Source of the DNA: Ectopseudomonas chengduensis
GTDB taxonomy: Bacteria > Pseudomonadota > Gammaproteobacteria > Pseudomonadales > Pseudomonadaceae
DNA length: 64,000 bases
Assembly: GCF_015712065.1 (NCBI RefSeq)
Contig: NZ_JACFYZ010000002.1
Coordinates: 124,001 to 188,000 of the forward strand
Reading direction: 5' to 3'
Position 1 is the first letter of the stretch. Every line of letters begins with the position of its first letter. The position numbers were made by a program, and so were the translations under genes. Under the pieces are notes generated by a model. That model was not told where the DNA came from. It did not search any database and worked only from the letters and a program-made list of their open reading frames with translations. Below are positions 9,614-21,268 of this stretch, one piece after another.

Positions 9614-10134
9614 GGTGCGTTACCTGGGTGATCGACTAGGGTCGGTATGACCCCGGTTTTAAGAGACCGGCAATTCTAGAGAAAGCCGCGCGGTAGGTCA
9701 ATTTCCAACCAGCCTTATTCGCCAGATAGAAATAGAAAGAAGGAAAAGGGTTTAAAGCTCTTTTTCTATGTTTATGTTGAATGGTGTTGCCAATGTCTGT
9801 GGACAACCTTCTGATGGCAGCGCTCTGCTTGCTCATCCGGTAATGATAAGTCTGTCCAAAAGGCGTGGTACGCCTGTGCGTGTCCTGCATACAGCCTGAG
9901 GATAGAAAGCCGGGTTACCCACAGCGTGGTTATCCGACCGTTCATCCCCAGGGTTTTGCAGAAGCTTATCGGATGCTTATCCACAAGGCTTATGGGGTGT
10001 CTGATAAGCCTGATGAATGGAACTAAGGCTTTGATTTTACTTGGCCATCTACCCTCTGCTATGTGGATAACTCTGTCGTTGGCCGTTACAATGGCTGCTG
10101 TTTTTTGCATCGCCGCCTGGATAGGGGATAGTCA
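9614..10134. other. oriC: Chromosomal replication origin oriC (rpmH-dnaA)
   Basis: This 521-base gap between the divergent genes rpmH and dnaA has an AT-rich stretch at about 9720-9780 (with TGTTTATGT at 9769-9777) followed by a DnaA-box series. Boxes: TGTGGACAA at 9798, TTACCCACA at 9915 (one mismatch each), a degenerate TTATCCGAC at 9930, and perfect boxes TTATCCACA at 9977 and TGTGGATAA at 10062. Position and content match the pseudomonad oriC. The last box lies 65 bases upstream of dnaA, where it could also serve autoregulation of dnaA. The rpmH promoter must lie at the left end. Confidence 0.93.
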
Positions 10135-11622
10135 GTGTCAGTGGAACTATGGCAGCAATGCGTCGAGCTTTTGCGCGACGAGTTGCCGGCCCAGCAATTC
10201 AACACCTGGATACGTCCTCTGCAGGTCGAAGCCGAAGGCGATGAGCTGCGCGTGTATGCGCCGAATCGTTTCGTACTCGACTGGGTCAACGAGAAATACC
10301 TGAGCCGTTTGCTTGAGTTGCTCGGTGAGCGTGCCGGCGGTCTGGTACCTGCGCTTTCCTTATTAATAGGTAGCAAACGCGCAGCGACTGCCCGAGTCGC
10401 GCCAACGGCCCCGTTGCCTGCTGCTGCACGTGCCGCTCAGGTGCAGGCAGCAGCCGTCAGCAAGCCAGTGCCGCCGCCGGCGCAGCAAGAGCCGTCGCGT
10501 GCCAGCTTCGACTCCATGGCAGGCTCAGCGCCGCAACCGCCGACCCCAGCCGTTGCGCCACGCACCGAACGTACCGTACAGGTCGAAGGTGGCCTGAAGC
10601 ACACCAGCTACCTCAATCGTACTTTCACCTTCGATAACTTCGTCGAGGGCAAGTCGAACCAGTTGGCGCGCGCTGCCGCCTGGCAGGTGGCGGACAACCC
10701 CAAGCACGGTTACAACCCGCTGTTCCTTTATGGCGGCGTCGGCCTGGGCAAGACTCACCTGATGCATGCCGTGGGTAACCACCTGCTGGCGAAGAACCCT
10801 AACGCCAAGGTGGTTTACCTGCATTCCGAGCGATTCGTCGCCGACATGGTCAAGGCGTTGCAGCTCAACGCCATCAACGAATTCAAGCGCTTCTACCGTT
10901 CGGTCGATGCGCTGCTGATCGATGACATCCAGTTCTTCGCCAAGAAGGAGCGCTCCCAGGAGGAGTTCTTCCACACCTTCAACGCGCTGCTCGAAGGGGG
11001 TCAGCAGGTGATCCTCACCAGCGACCGCTACCCGAAAGAGATCGAAGGCCTGGAAGAGCGCCTGAAGTCGCGCTTCGGCTGGGGTCTGACCGTGGCGGTC
11101 GAACCGCCCGAACTGGAAACTCGCGTGGCAATCCTGATGAAGAAGGCCGACCAGGCCAAGGTCGATCTGCCGCACGATGCCGCGTTCTTCATTGCCCAGC
11201 GTATTCGCTCCAACGTGCGTGAGCTGGAAGGCGCGCTGAAACGTGTGATCGCTCACTCGCACTTCATGGGCCGAGACATCACCATCGAACTGATCCGCGA
11301 ATCGCTCAAGGATCTGCTGGCCCTGCAGGACAAGCTGGTCAGCATCGACAATATTCAGCGCACCACCGCCGAGTACTACAAGATCAAGATCACCGATCTG
11401 CTTTCCAAGCGTCGGTCGCGCTCGATCGCTCGGCCGCGTCAGGTGGCCATGGCATTGTCGAAGGAACTGACCAATCACAGCCTGCCGGAAATCGGTGTGG
11501 CCTTCGGCGGTCGCGATCACACCACGGTGTTGCACGCATGTCGTAAGATTGCTGAACTTAGGGGATCCGACGCGGACATCCGCGAGGACTACAAGAACCT
11601 GCTGCGCACCCTGACTACCTGA
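10135..11622 (+). CDS. dnaA: Replication initiator protein DnaA
   Basis: A 495-residue AAA+ initiator that binds DnaA boxes at oriC, melts the DNA and loads the helicase. Domain I is at about residues 1-80 ([20 protein letters not shown]), followed by a Pro/Ala-rich linker (about 83-150). The ATPase domain carries Walker [19 protein letters not shown] (about 200-217) and Walker [10 protein letters not shown] (about 259-267). Domain IV has the box-binding signature [15 protein letters not shown] (about 463-477). The start codon is GTG, as the N-terminus SVELWQQC requires, with a GGGGATA tract upstream. Confidence 0.98.
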   Translation: MSVELWQQCVELLRDELPAQQFNTWIRPLQVEAEGDELRVYAPNRFVLDWVNEKYLSRLLELLGERAGGLVPALSLLIGSKRAATARVAPTAPLPAAARAAQVQAAAVSKPVPPPAQQEPSRASFDSMAGSAPQPPTPAVAPRTERTVQVEGGLKHTSYLNRTFTFDNFVEGKSNQLARAAAWQVADNPKHGYNPLFLYGGVGLGKTHLMHAVGNHLLAKNPNAKVVYLHSERFVADMVKALQLNAINEFKRFYRSVDALLIDDIQFFAKKERSQEEFFHTFNALLEGGQQVILTSDRYPKEIEGLEERLKSRFGWGLTVAVEPPELETRVAILMKKADQAKVDLPHDAAFFIAQRIRSNVRELEGALKRVIAHSHFMGRDITIELIRESLKDLLALQDKLVSIDNIQRTTAEYYKIKITDLLSKRRSRSIARPRQVAMALSKELTNHSLPEIGVAFGGRDHTTVLHACRKIAELRGSDADIREDYKNLLRTLTT

Positions 11623-11660
11623 ACCAGTTAAAGGCTGCTGCGCGTTGGCTCTGCTGCGTT

Positions 11661-11718
11661 GAAAACAGGCTCGGAATGCTCATGTACAAAAGTACACTCC
11701 GCTTCCTCCCCTGTTTTC
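11661..11718. repeat. Structured intergenic element between dnaA and dnaN
   Basis: The outer arms GAAAACAGG (11661-11669) and CCTGTTTTC (11710-11718) pair perfectly. Inside them TGTAC and GTACA (11683-11696) flank an AAAA loop. The result is a nested hairpin in a 171-base gap that otherwise carries only the dnaN ribosome-binding region. It resembles a dispersed intergenic repeat, but no second copy was seen in this window. It could also lower or process the dnaA-dnaN transcript. Confidence 0.55.
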
Positions 11719-11793
11719 GCCTTGCATGGCGCTAGCTCGCGAGACTTTTTACAGGTTCTAATTACGACTATCCACGAGGCAAGGGACTAGACC

Positions 11794-12896
11794 ATGCATT
11801 TCACCATTCAACGCGAAGCCCTGTTGAAACCCCTGCAACTGGTCGCCGGTGTCGTGGAACGACGCCAGACGCTGCCGGTATTGTCCAACGTGCTGCTGGT
11901 GGTTGAAGGCCAGCAGCTGTCGCTTACCGGTACCGACCTCGAGGTCGAACTGGTTGGCCGCGTCACACTCGAAGATGCCGCCGAACCGGGTGAAATCACC
12001 GTGCCGGCGCGCAAACTGATGGATATCTGCAAGAGCCTGCCGAGCGACGCGCTGATCGACATTCGTGTCGATGATCAGAAGTTGCTGGTCAAGGCCGGGC
12101 GCAGTCGTTTCACTCTGTCGACTCTGCCGGCCAACGACTTCCCCACCGTCGAGGAAGGTCCGGGGTCGCTGACCTTCAACCTGCCGCAAGCCAAGCTGCG
12201 TCGTCTGATCGAACGCACCAGCTTCGCCATGGCTCAACAGGATGTGCGCTACTACCTCAACGGCATGCTCCTGGAAGTGCAGAGTGGCCTGCTGCGTGCG
12301 GTCGCCACCGACGGTCACCGTCTGGCCATGTGCTCGATGGAAGCGATCATCCAGCAGGAAGGCAAGCATCAGGTCATCGTGCCGCGCAAGGGTATTCTCG
12401 AACTGGCTCGTCTGCTCACCGAGCAGGACGCCGAAGTTGCCATCGTTCTCGGTCAGCACCACATCCGTGCCAACACCGGCGAGTTCACCTTCACCTCGAA
12501 ACTGGTGGACGGCAAGTTCCCGGATTACGAGCGCGTGCTGCCGCGTGGTGGCGACAAGCTGGTGCTGGCGGATCGTCAGGGCCTGCGTGAAGCGTTCAGC
12601 CGCACCGCGATTCTGTCCAACGAGAAGTACCGTGGTATTCGCCTGACCCTGGCGTCTGGTCTGCTGAAGATTCAGGCCAACAACCCGGAGCAGGAAGAAG
12701 CCGAGGAAGAGATCGTTGTCGACTATGCTGGCAGCGGTCTGGAGATTGGTTTCAACGTCAGCTATCTGCTGGATGTGCTCGGCGTGATGGGCACCGAGCA
12801 GGTGCGCCTGATTCTCTCCGACTCCAACAGCAGTGCCCTGTTGCAGGAAGCTGACAACGACGATTCTGCCTACGTTGTCATGCCGATGCGTCTTTA

Positions 12897-12897
<1 letters not shown>
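11794..12897 (+). CDS. dnaN: DNA polymerase III beta subunit (sliding clamp)
   Basis: A 367-residue protein forming the ring-shaped dimer that tethers DNA polymerase III to DNA and recruits other repair and replication proteins. It starts [20 protein letters not shown] and ends YVVMPMRL, both typical; the C-terminal VMPMRL lines the peptide-binding cleft. The three repeated clamp domains of about 120 residues span the whole length. Its stop overlaps the recF start by one base (TAATG), so the two are translationally coupled. Confidence 0.98.
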
Positions 12898-16425
<3,528 letters not shown>

Positions 16426-16502
16426 TGTTATGGCAAAAGGCTTACATGGAGAGGCGCAACTGACCTCTCCCGTTGCCTGCGCAGGCTAGCTAATCTACAT
16501 AC

Positions 16503-16609
16503 ACATACCGGGAACTGGATGTCCCGAGTCACGGAAGACAGACCGCGCCAGGATGGCAAACGACAGGATGTCGGAAGGTCATGAAAAACCCGCTTCGGCG
16601 GGTTTTTTG
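16503..16609 (+). ncRNA. Candidate Rsm-type sRNA downstream of gyrB (RsmA/CsrA sponge-like)
   Basis: Three successive hairpins expose GGA in the loop: CGGGA/TCCCG around ACTGGATG (16509-16526), GCC/GGC around AGGAT (16547-16557) and CGAC/GTCG around AGGAT (16561-16573). The last gives ACAGGATGT, close to the high-affinity RsmA/CsrA site. Two more GGA triplets lie at 16533 and 16573-16576. A Rho-independent terminator closes the unit. A TAATCT -10-like hexamer (16491-16496) and a CTTACA half-site of the Gac-type upstream element (16441-16446), about 57 bases upstream, would fit a start near 16503. The start is inferred; it may instead be the 3' UTR of gyrB. Confidence 0.55.
16584..16609 (+). 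terminator. Rho-independent terminator after gyrB / candidate sRNA
   Basis: AAACCCGC, a TTCG loop and GCGGGTTT form an 8-bp GC-rich stem followed by a T-run. It is the only strong terminator between gyrB and the oppositely oriented diguanylate cyclase. Confidence 0.9.
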
Positions 16610-16722
16610 TTGCCTGCAGGAAAGTCAGGCGACGCTGAACGCTGGTAGCCAGGTATGACTCAGGTCTGCCAGAAGAAAGCTGTTGGCCTTCTGGGGATCT
16701 CCAGTAAATCCGAGCCCCTCCC

Positions 16723-17874
16723 TCAGTCCGCTGTGGCCATGACCTGTGTGTTACGCCCGGCATGCTTGGCTCGATAGAGCGCGGCGTCGGCCTTCAGCAG
16801 CATGCCAGTGATGTCCTCGGCGACGGGGCTGGTGCTGCCGTAAACACCGGCGCTGAAGCTCAAGGTGATGGTCTTTTCGTCGACCTGCGCCGGGTGCTGA
16901 GTCAGGGACTGGCGGAGCTGATCGACCAGCTCCAGCGCGCCACCGGCGTCGGTGCCGGGCAGAATCAGCAGAAACTCCTCACCACCATAACGGCCGATGC
17001 TGTCGTTACGCCGCAGACGCTGCTGAAGATGGTCCGCGCAGTGCCTGAGCACGGCATCGCCGACCAGGTGGCCATGGCTGTCGTTGATCTGCTTGAAGTG
17101 ATCCAGATCGAGCATGGCGATGGACAGCGGCGTGTGTTGGCGGCGGGCACGCTCCAGCTCGTCGGTGAGTTGTTCGAGTATCGCCAGGCGATTGGGCAGC
17201 CTGGTGAGCGTGTCGCGCAGGGCGGTCTGGCGCAGCTCCGATTCGATGCGTTCGCGCGACAGCAGCACCAGGCCGAAGGAGAACATGATGATGGTGGCGG
17301 CACCGAGGGCGACCGATACCGTCTGCTTCAGATTGCTGACGTCGTAGTGCATCTCTGCCGGCGCACCGCTGAGGATGACCACCACGCGAATACCCAGGCC
17401 GAACAGGCTGATGCCTGCGCCGATCATCAGGATGCGATGGGCACGCCCACCGGGCACCGCATGGGTGCGGCTCAGGCGCAGGATGACCAGGCATTGCGTG
17501 AACAGCAGCAGGCAGGCCACCAGTTGGCGGGGTTCCTGGGTATCGATCAGCAGGCTGAGCAACGCGCCCAGCAGCAGCGGGAAGGCGAAGGCCAGTCGCC
17601 AGGGCGGGCGCCGGCCGTGGATCAGCGGCAGGCTGACCGTGTAGAACGCCAGCGCCGTGGACAGCAGCGTGTTGGCCAGCACGTAGCTGATCCACATCGA
17701 TACCTGACCGAACAGGGTGAAGCCAATGTAGGCCAGCGCATGGGAGAGCATGCCCAGTCCAGTGGTGAGCATGCCGTCGCGATGACGCAACTGGCCGACC
17801 AGGATCAGGCAACTGCCCATGATCACGGCGACCAGCGCGACGGCTCCGAACAGTGTCTGGGTGTGGGCGATCAT
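16723..17874 (-). CDS. Membrane diguanylate cyclase (GGDEF protein)
   Basis: A 383-residue protein with about seven hydrophobic segments over residues 5-205 and a C-terminal GGDEF domain (about 215-380). The active-site motif is GGEEF within IGRYGGEEFLLILPG (about 300), preceded by an intact RxxD inhibitory site (RRND), so it should make cyclic di-GMP and be product-inhibited. DALTRLPN-like DTLTRLPNR and DLDHFKQINDSHGH are also present. The N-terminal half is an integral-membrane sensor of unknown ligand. It is convergent with gyrB and 68 bases from the lipid gene cluster that follows; whether they share a transcript is unclear. Confidence 0.92.
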   Translation of the reverse strand: MIAHTQTLFGAVALVAVIMGSCLILVGQLRHRDGMLTTGLGMLSHALAYIGFTLFGQVSMWISYVLANTLLSTALAFYTVSLPLIHGRRPPWRLAFAFPLLLGALLSLLIDTQEPRQLVACLLLFTQCLVILRLSRTHAVPGGRAHRILMIGAGISLFGLGIRVVVILSGAPAEMHYDVSNLKQTVSVALGAATIIMFSFGLVLLSRERIESELRQTALRDTLTRLPNRLAILEQLTDELERARRQHTPLSIAMLDLDHFKQINDSHGHLVGDAVLRHCADHLQQRLRRNDSIGRYGGEEFLLILPGTDAGGALELVDQLRQSLTQHPAQVDEKTITLSFSAGVYGSTSPVAEDITGMLLKADAALYRAKHAGRNTQVMATAD

Positions 17875-17942
17875 GTCGGCCTTCTTGTTCTCTGGAGTTG
17901 CTTAACTCTAGTGCAATCCTCTGCCCCAGTACTTGCGCCAGA

Positions 17943-18875
17943 TCAGGCCCACCAGTAGCGCACCATATGGAAGAAAACCGGCGCGGCGAAGCACACCGAG
18001 TCCAGGCGATCCAGCATACCGCCGTGGCCTTCGATCATGTGGCCCCAGTCCTTCACCCCGCGGTCGCGTTTGATCGCCGACATCACCAGGCCGCCTGCGA
18101 AGCCGAGGATGCACACCAGCAGCGCGAACAGTGCGGCCTGCCAGAACGCGAACGGCGTGATCCAGCACAGCATGGCGCCAATCAGCGTGGCCAGCGCTAC
18201 ACCGCCGACAAAGCCTTCCACGGTTTTCGAGGGTGACAGGTTGGGCGCGATCTTGTGTTTGCCGGCCAGCTTGCCGCAGACGTACTGCAGCACGTCGGAG
18301 AGCTGCACGACAATGATCAGCCAGGCGATCAGCAGCAGGTTGCGCCCCTCATAGCCGGGAATATCCAAAGTCAGCAGAGCAGGTACAGAGGAAATGCAGT
18401 AAACGGCGATCATCAAGCCCCACTGCACCTTGGCCGCACGCTCGAGGTAGCGGGTGGTGTCGCCGCCCAGCGAAGCCAGGATCGGCAACAGCAGGAACAG
18501 ATAGACCGGGATGAAGATGGCGAACAGGCCGTACCAGCCGAAAGCGATCAGCAGGTACTGCATCGGCAGGGCGAAGTAGAAGGCCGCCACTAGCGCCGGG
18601 TAATCGCTGCGCCGGGTCGGCGTCAGCGTCATGAACTCGCGCAGGGCATAGAAGGAGACGAAGTAGAACAGCAGGATCACGCCATTGTTGCCGAACAGGA
18701 AGGCGATGCCGATCACCAGCACCATCACCCACCAGGCATTGATCCGCGCGTTGAGGTTGTCGATCACCGGGTTGGGCTGATCGCCACTGCGCCGCTTGAG
18801 GACGAAGCCGACCAGGCTGGCCAGCAACAACAGGGCACCGATACCGGCGAACAGCAGCAAAGTGTTGTTATCCAT
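17943..18875 (-). CDS. ynbB: CdsA-like phosphatidate cytidylyltransferase (YnbB-like)
   Basis: A 310-residue polytopic membrane protein. The CdsA signature is intact near the C-terminus: SAIKRDRGVKDWG, then HMIEGHGGMLDRLDS; SPSKTVEGFVGG also fits. Family reaction: CTP plus phosphatidic acid gives CDP-diacylglycerol and pyrophosphate. It is the last gene of a cluster that matches E. coli ynbABCD in content, so it is likely to be the YnbB-type enzyme and not the housekeeping CdsA, which pseudomonads normally keep elsewhere. The start at MDNNTLLLFAGIG has a GGAGG ribosome-binding site and lies one base after the acyltransferase stop, indicating one operon. Confidence 0.85.
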   Translation of the reverse strand: MDNNTLLLFAGIGALLLLASLVGFVLKRRSGDQPNPVIDNLNARINAWWVMVLVIGIAFLFGNNGVILLFYFVSFYALREFMTLTPTRRSDYPALVAAFYFALPMQYLLIAFGWYGLFAIFIPVYLFLLLPILASLGGDTTRYLERAAKVQWGLMIAVYCISSVPALLTLDIPGYEGRNLLLIAWLIIVVQLSDVLQYVCGKLAGKHKIAPNLSPSKTVEGFVGGVALATLIGAMLCWITPFAFWQAALFALLVCILGFAGGLVMSAIKRDRGVKDWGHMIEGHGGMLDRLDSVCFAAPVFFHMVRYWWA

Positions 18876-18876
18876 C

Positions 18877-19497
18877 TCAGGCCTCCTCGGGTGCCAGTGC
18901 CAGCAGGGCGTTACGCGCGCGTTCCAGGAAGGCGTCTTTGCCCTCCCCCTCGATGGGCTCCAGCGCCGCACCGAAGCTCAGGGTGCACAGCAGCGGCAGC
19001 GGCAGCGCCCTGCCCTTGGGCATCACCCGGTTGAGGTTGGCGATCCACACCGGCACCAGCTCCACGTCCGGGCGCGCCTGAGCCAGGTGATAAAGGCCGC
19101 TTTTGAAGGACAGCAAGGGCTCGTCGCCGAGATTGCGCGTGCCCTCGGGGAAGATGATCAGCGAGTCGCCGCCGTCCAGCGCGTCGAGCATCGCCTGCAG
19201 CGGGTTGGCGCCTTCCTTGCGCTCGCGGTCGACCAGCACGCCGTTGAATACCTTGTTGATCAGGAAGCTGCGCACGCCCGGTTTCTGCCAGTAGTCGGCG
19301 CCGGCCACCGGCCGGGTGCGCTTGCGCAGCTCCGGCGGCAGCGAGGCCCAGAGCAGGACGAAGTCGCCGTGGCTGCTGTGGTTGGCGTAGTACAGGCGCT
19401 GGGTCGCCTGCGCGGTACTGCCGAGCCAAAGGGCTCGTGCGCCGGTCAGCAGGCGAGCTGCCGAGGTGATGGCGAAAGCGGTCAATGCGGCGAGCAT
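18877..19497 (-). CDS. PlsC-family acyltransferase
   Basis: A 206-residue short member of the 1-acylglycerol-3-phosphate acyltransferase family. The catalytic NHSSHGD (HxxxxD-type) motif is at about residues 39-45 and the substrate-binding FPEGTRN at about 115-121. It lacks the longer N-terminal region of lptA at 23925. The gene sits between the small membrane protein and the CdsA-like gene, with one base before the latter. It would supply an acylated phosphate substrate to the cluster's CdsA-like enzyme; the acceptor is unknown. Confidence 0.85.
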   Translation of the reverse strand: MLAALTAFAITSAARLLTGARALWLGSTAQATQRLYYANHSSHGDFVLLWASLPPELRKRTRPVAGADYWQKPGVRSFLINKVFNGVLVDRERKEGANPLQAMLDALDGGDSLIIFPEGTRNLGDEPLLSFKSGLYHLAQARPDVELVPVWIANLNRVMPKGRALPLPLLCTLSFGAALEPIEGEGKDAFLERARNALLALAPEEA

Positions 19498-19506
19498 GGC
19501 GACTCC

Positions 19507-19941
19507 TTAAGCGAGAACGATGAAGAACCCGAGTACGACGATGACGATCTGTAGCAACAGGCATAGGGCCTGTTTGCGCAGCAGGTCGAGTGCGCTCTGA
19601 GATCGAAGGCTCCAGCTGCGGCCAGTCTGTTGCGCATTTTGCAGGCCAAGATTCTGTAGGGCCTGATCCAGCGCATGAGTCTGGCTGTCGAGCTGTTCGC
19701 CGGCTTCAGCCAGGCGTTGGAACAGCTTGGCGTCTAGCGCGACGCGCAACGCCCAGTACTTTTCGGCCAGGCCGGCGATCAGCAGCGCGGCGCAGAGCAG
19801 CGCCAGGATCAGGCTGGGCGGTGCTCCCAGCCAAGGCGCCAGGCCGAAGAGCACGGCGACCAGGCTTAGCGCGCTGGAGCAATGATCGAGGCTACGGCCA
19901 CGTCGCAACAGTGCCGCGACCAGCAGCAGATCAGCCTGCAT
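19507..19941 (-). CDS. Small membrane protein of the ynb-like cluster, unknown function
   Basis: 144 residues with hydrophobic stretches at about 23-60 and 118-143 flanking a polar, Gln-rich middle that may form a coiled coil. No known family was recognised. The start MQADLLLVAALLRR was chosen over an upstream ATG because it overlaps the preceding phosphatase gene by only 11 bases. It lies between the PAP2/phosphatase gene and the acyltransferase, with 9 bases to the latter, so it is very probably co-transcribed and may act as a membrane partner of one of these enzymes. That role is inference only. Confidence 0.7.
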   Translation of the reverse strand: MQADLLLVAALLRRGRSLDHCSSALSLVAVLFGLAPWLGAPPSLILALLCAALLIAGLAEKYWALRVALDAKLFQRLAEAGEQLDSQTHALDQALQNLGLQNAQQTGRSWSLRSQSALDLLRKQALCLLLQIVIVVLGFFIVLA

Positions 19942-21268
19942 GAGCGACCTCCAACCCCGGTTGTGCATCGACCATGGATTGCAGCGCGGCCAGATGCTGC
20001 GGGCCGAGCACGACCTGTGGCCGCGCCTGGCGGATCAGCGCCACGGCCGCATCCACGCCCTGGCAGCGGCCGCTATGCAGCAGCCAGGCCGCCACGGCGG
20101 TGGCACTGCGCGAGTAGCCCAGTGCACAGCACACCAGCACTGGGCCCTTGTGGCGCAGGTTTTCTATGGCCTCGGCGGCGCGTTGGCAGGTCAGCGCATC
20201 CGGCGCCACCAGATCCAGTGACGGTAGGCTGCAGTAGTTCTGTGGCGTGTGCTGCAGCGGCAGCTCGGCGCAGAGATCGACCAGGGCGGCATAACCACCG
20301 AGATCGCCCATGGCGGGCAGGCGGCCGAGGTCGATGCCCTCCACGACCTGGCTGGGCGCTGGCTTGCGAAACGTCCACAACCGCGAATTGATCCAGGCGC
20401 CGAGCAGATAGGGTGCGAGCAACACCGTCGCGGCCGGGCTGAGGCGCCCGTCGGCCTGCTTCTGGAAACCGCCAGCGCCGAACAGCAGGTAGTTGAGCGC
20501 GACCATGGCCAGGGCAACGGCCAGCCAGGACAGCCATAGCCAGGTACCGCCCAGCTTGACGGCCAGCACGGCGCACAGCGTTGCGCCAAGCCCATAGCGC
20601 AGCGCCAGGCGCCAACGCCGTGGATCGCTGGCCAGGCGAATCTGCGTAAGCGGCGTAGCGCCCTGCAGCGGAAGCAGCCACAGACAGAAGAAGCCGGCCA
20701 GCGCCCCGGTGGGCAGATCGATGAAGTGGTGCTGCCAGGTGGTCAGCACGGAGATGCCGATCAGCGCCATCCAGCCGTGCAGCAGGCCACGCCAGAGCAG
20801 GCCGCGGGTGTGATTGGCGAACATCGCCCAGATGATCACCAGCAGGGTGATATGCAGCGAAGGCGCCTGGTTGAAGGGTTTGTCGAAACCCATCAGCACG
20901 TCGAACATCAGGCCGAAGGTGCCGTCCAGCGGCGGCCGCTCGAAGGTGAAGCGCAGCGGCCAGAGCAGGAAGCAGACCACGCAGATCACCTGCGCGGCGA
21001 GCAGGCGCAAGGCATGGCGATCCATCTCGCGGCGGCAGGCCGGCAACAGGAAGGACAGGCCGTAGAGCAGGTCGATCGACCAGTACGGCACGATGGTCCA
21101 GGGCCAGAGCGGGATCTGCGGCTCCCAGGCGAAGACCAGGCTGCCGACATCATCGCGTTGCCCGGTGAACCAGTTGGCGAAGCCGTAGCTGGCGAAGAAC
21201 AGCGGGCCGAGCAATAGCAGCCAGAGTACGCCGCGCTTCCACAATCCCTGTTCGCGCGTGTTGTCCAT
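19931..21268 (-). CDS. ynbD: PAP2-like / dual-specificity phosphatase fusion (YnbD-like)
   Basis: A 445-residue fusion. The N-terminal half is a polytopic PAP2-type lipid phosphatase or phosphotransferase domain with FERPPLDG, PSLHITLL and HHFIDLPTGALAG as its three motifs. The C-terminal domain (about residues 300-440) is a dual-specificity phosphatase with the CX5R active site in CCALGYSRSA. The same fusion is known in E. coli YnbD, of unproven function. DSP-type enzymes can dephosphorylate phosphatidylglycerol phosphate in mitochondria (PTPMT1), which suggests a lipid-phosphate substrate here. Its start ATG overlaps the stop of the upstream gene by one base, so translation is coupled. Confidence 0.85.
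   Translation of the reverse strand: MDNTREQGLWKRGVLWLLLLGPLFFASYGFANWFTGQRDDVGSLVFAWEPQIPLWPWTIVPYWSIDLLYGLSFLLPACRREMDRHALRLLAAQVICVVCFLLWPLRFTFERPPLDGTFGLMFDVLMGFDKPFNQAPSLHITLLVIIWAMFANHTRGLLWRGLLHGWMALIGISVLTTWQHHFIDLPTGALAGFFCLWLLPLQGATPLTQIRLASDPRRWRLALRYGLGATLCAVLAVKLGGTWLWLSWLAVALAMVALNYLLFGAGGFQKQADGRLSPAATVLLAPYLLGAWINSRLWTFRKPAPSQVVEGIDLGRLPAMGDLGGYAALVDLCAELPLQHTPQNYCSLPSLDLVAPDALTCQRAAEAIENLRHKGPVLVCCALGYSRSATAVAAWLLHSGRCQGVDAAVALIRQARPQVVLGPQHLAALQSMVDAQPGLEVAHAG

Noticed and set aside
16426..16446. Full Gac upstream activating sequence (TGTAAG-N6-CTTACA)
   Set aside because: Only the CTTACA half matches; the left half is TGTTAT and the spacing is 9, so it is used only as weak support for the sRNA.
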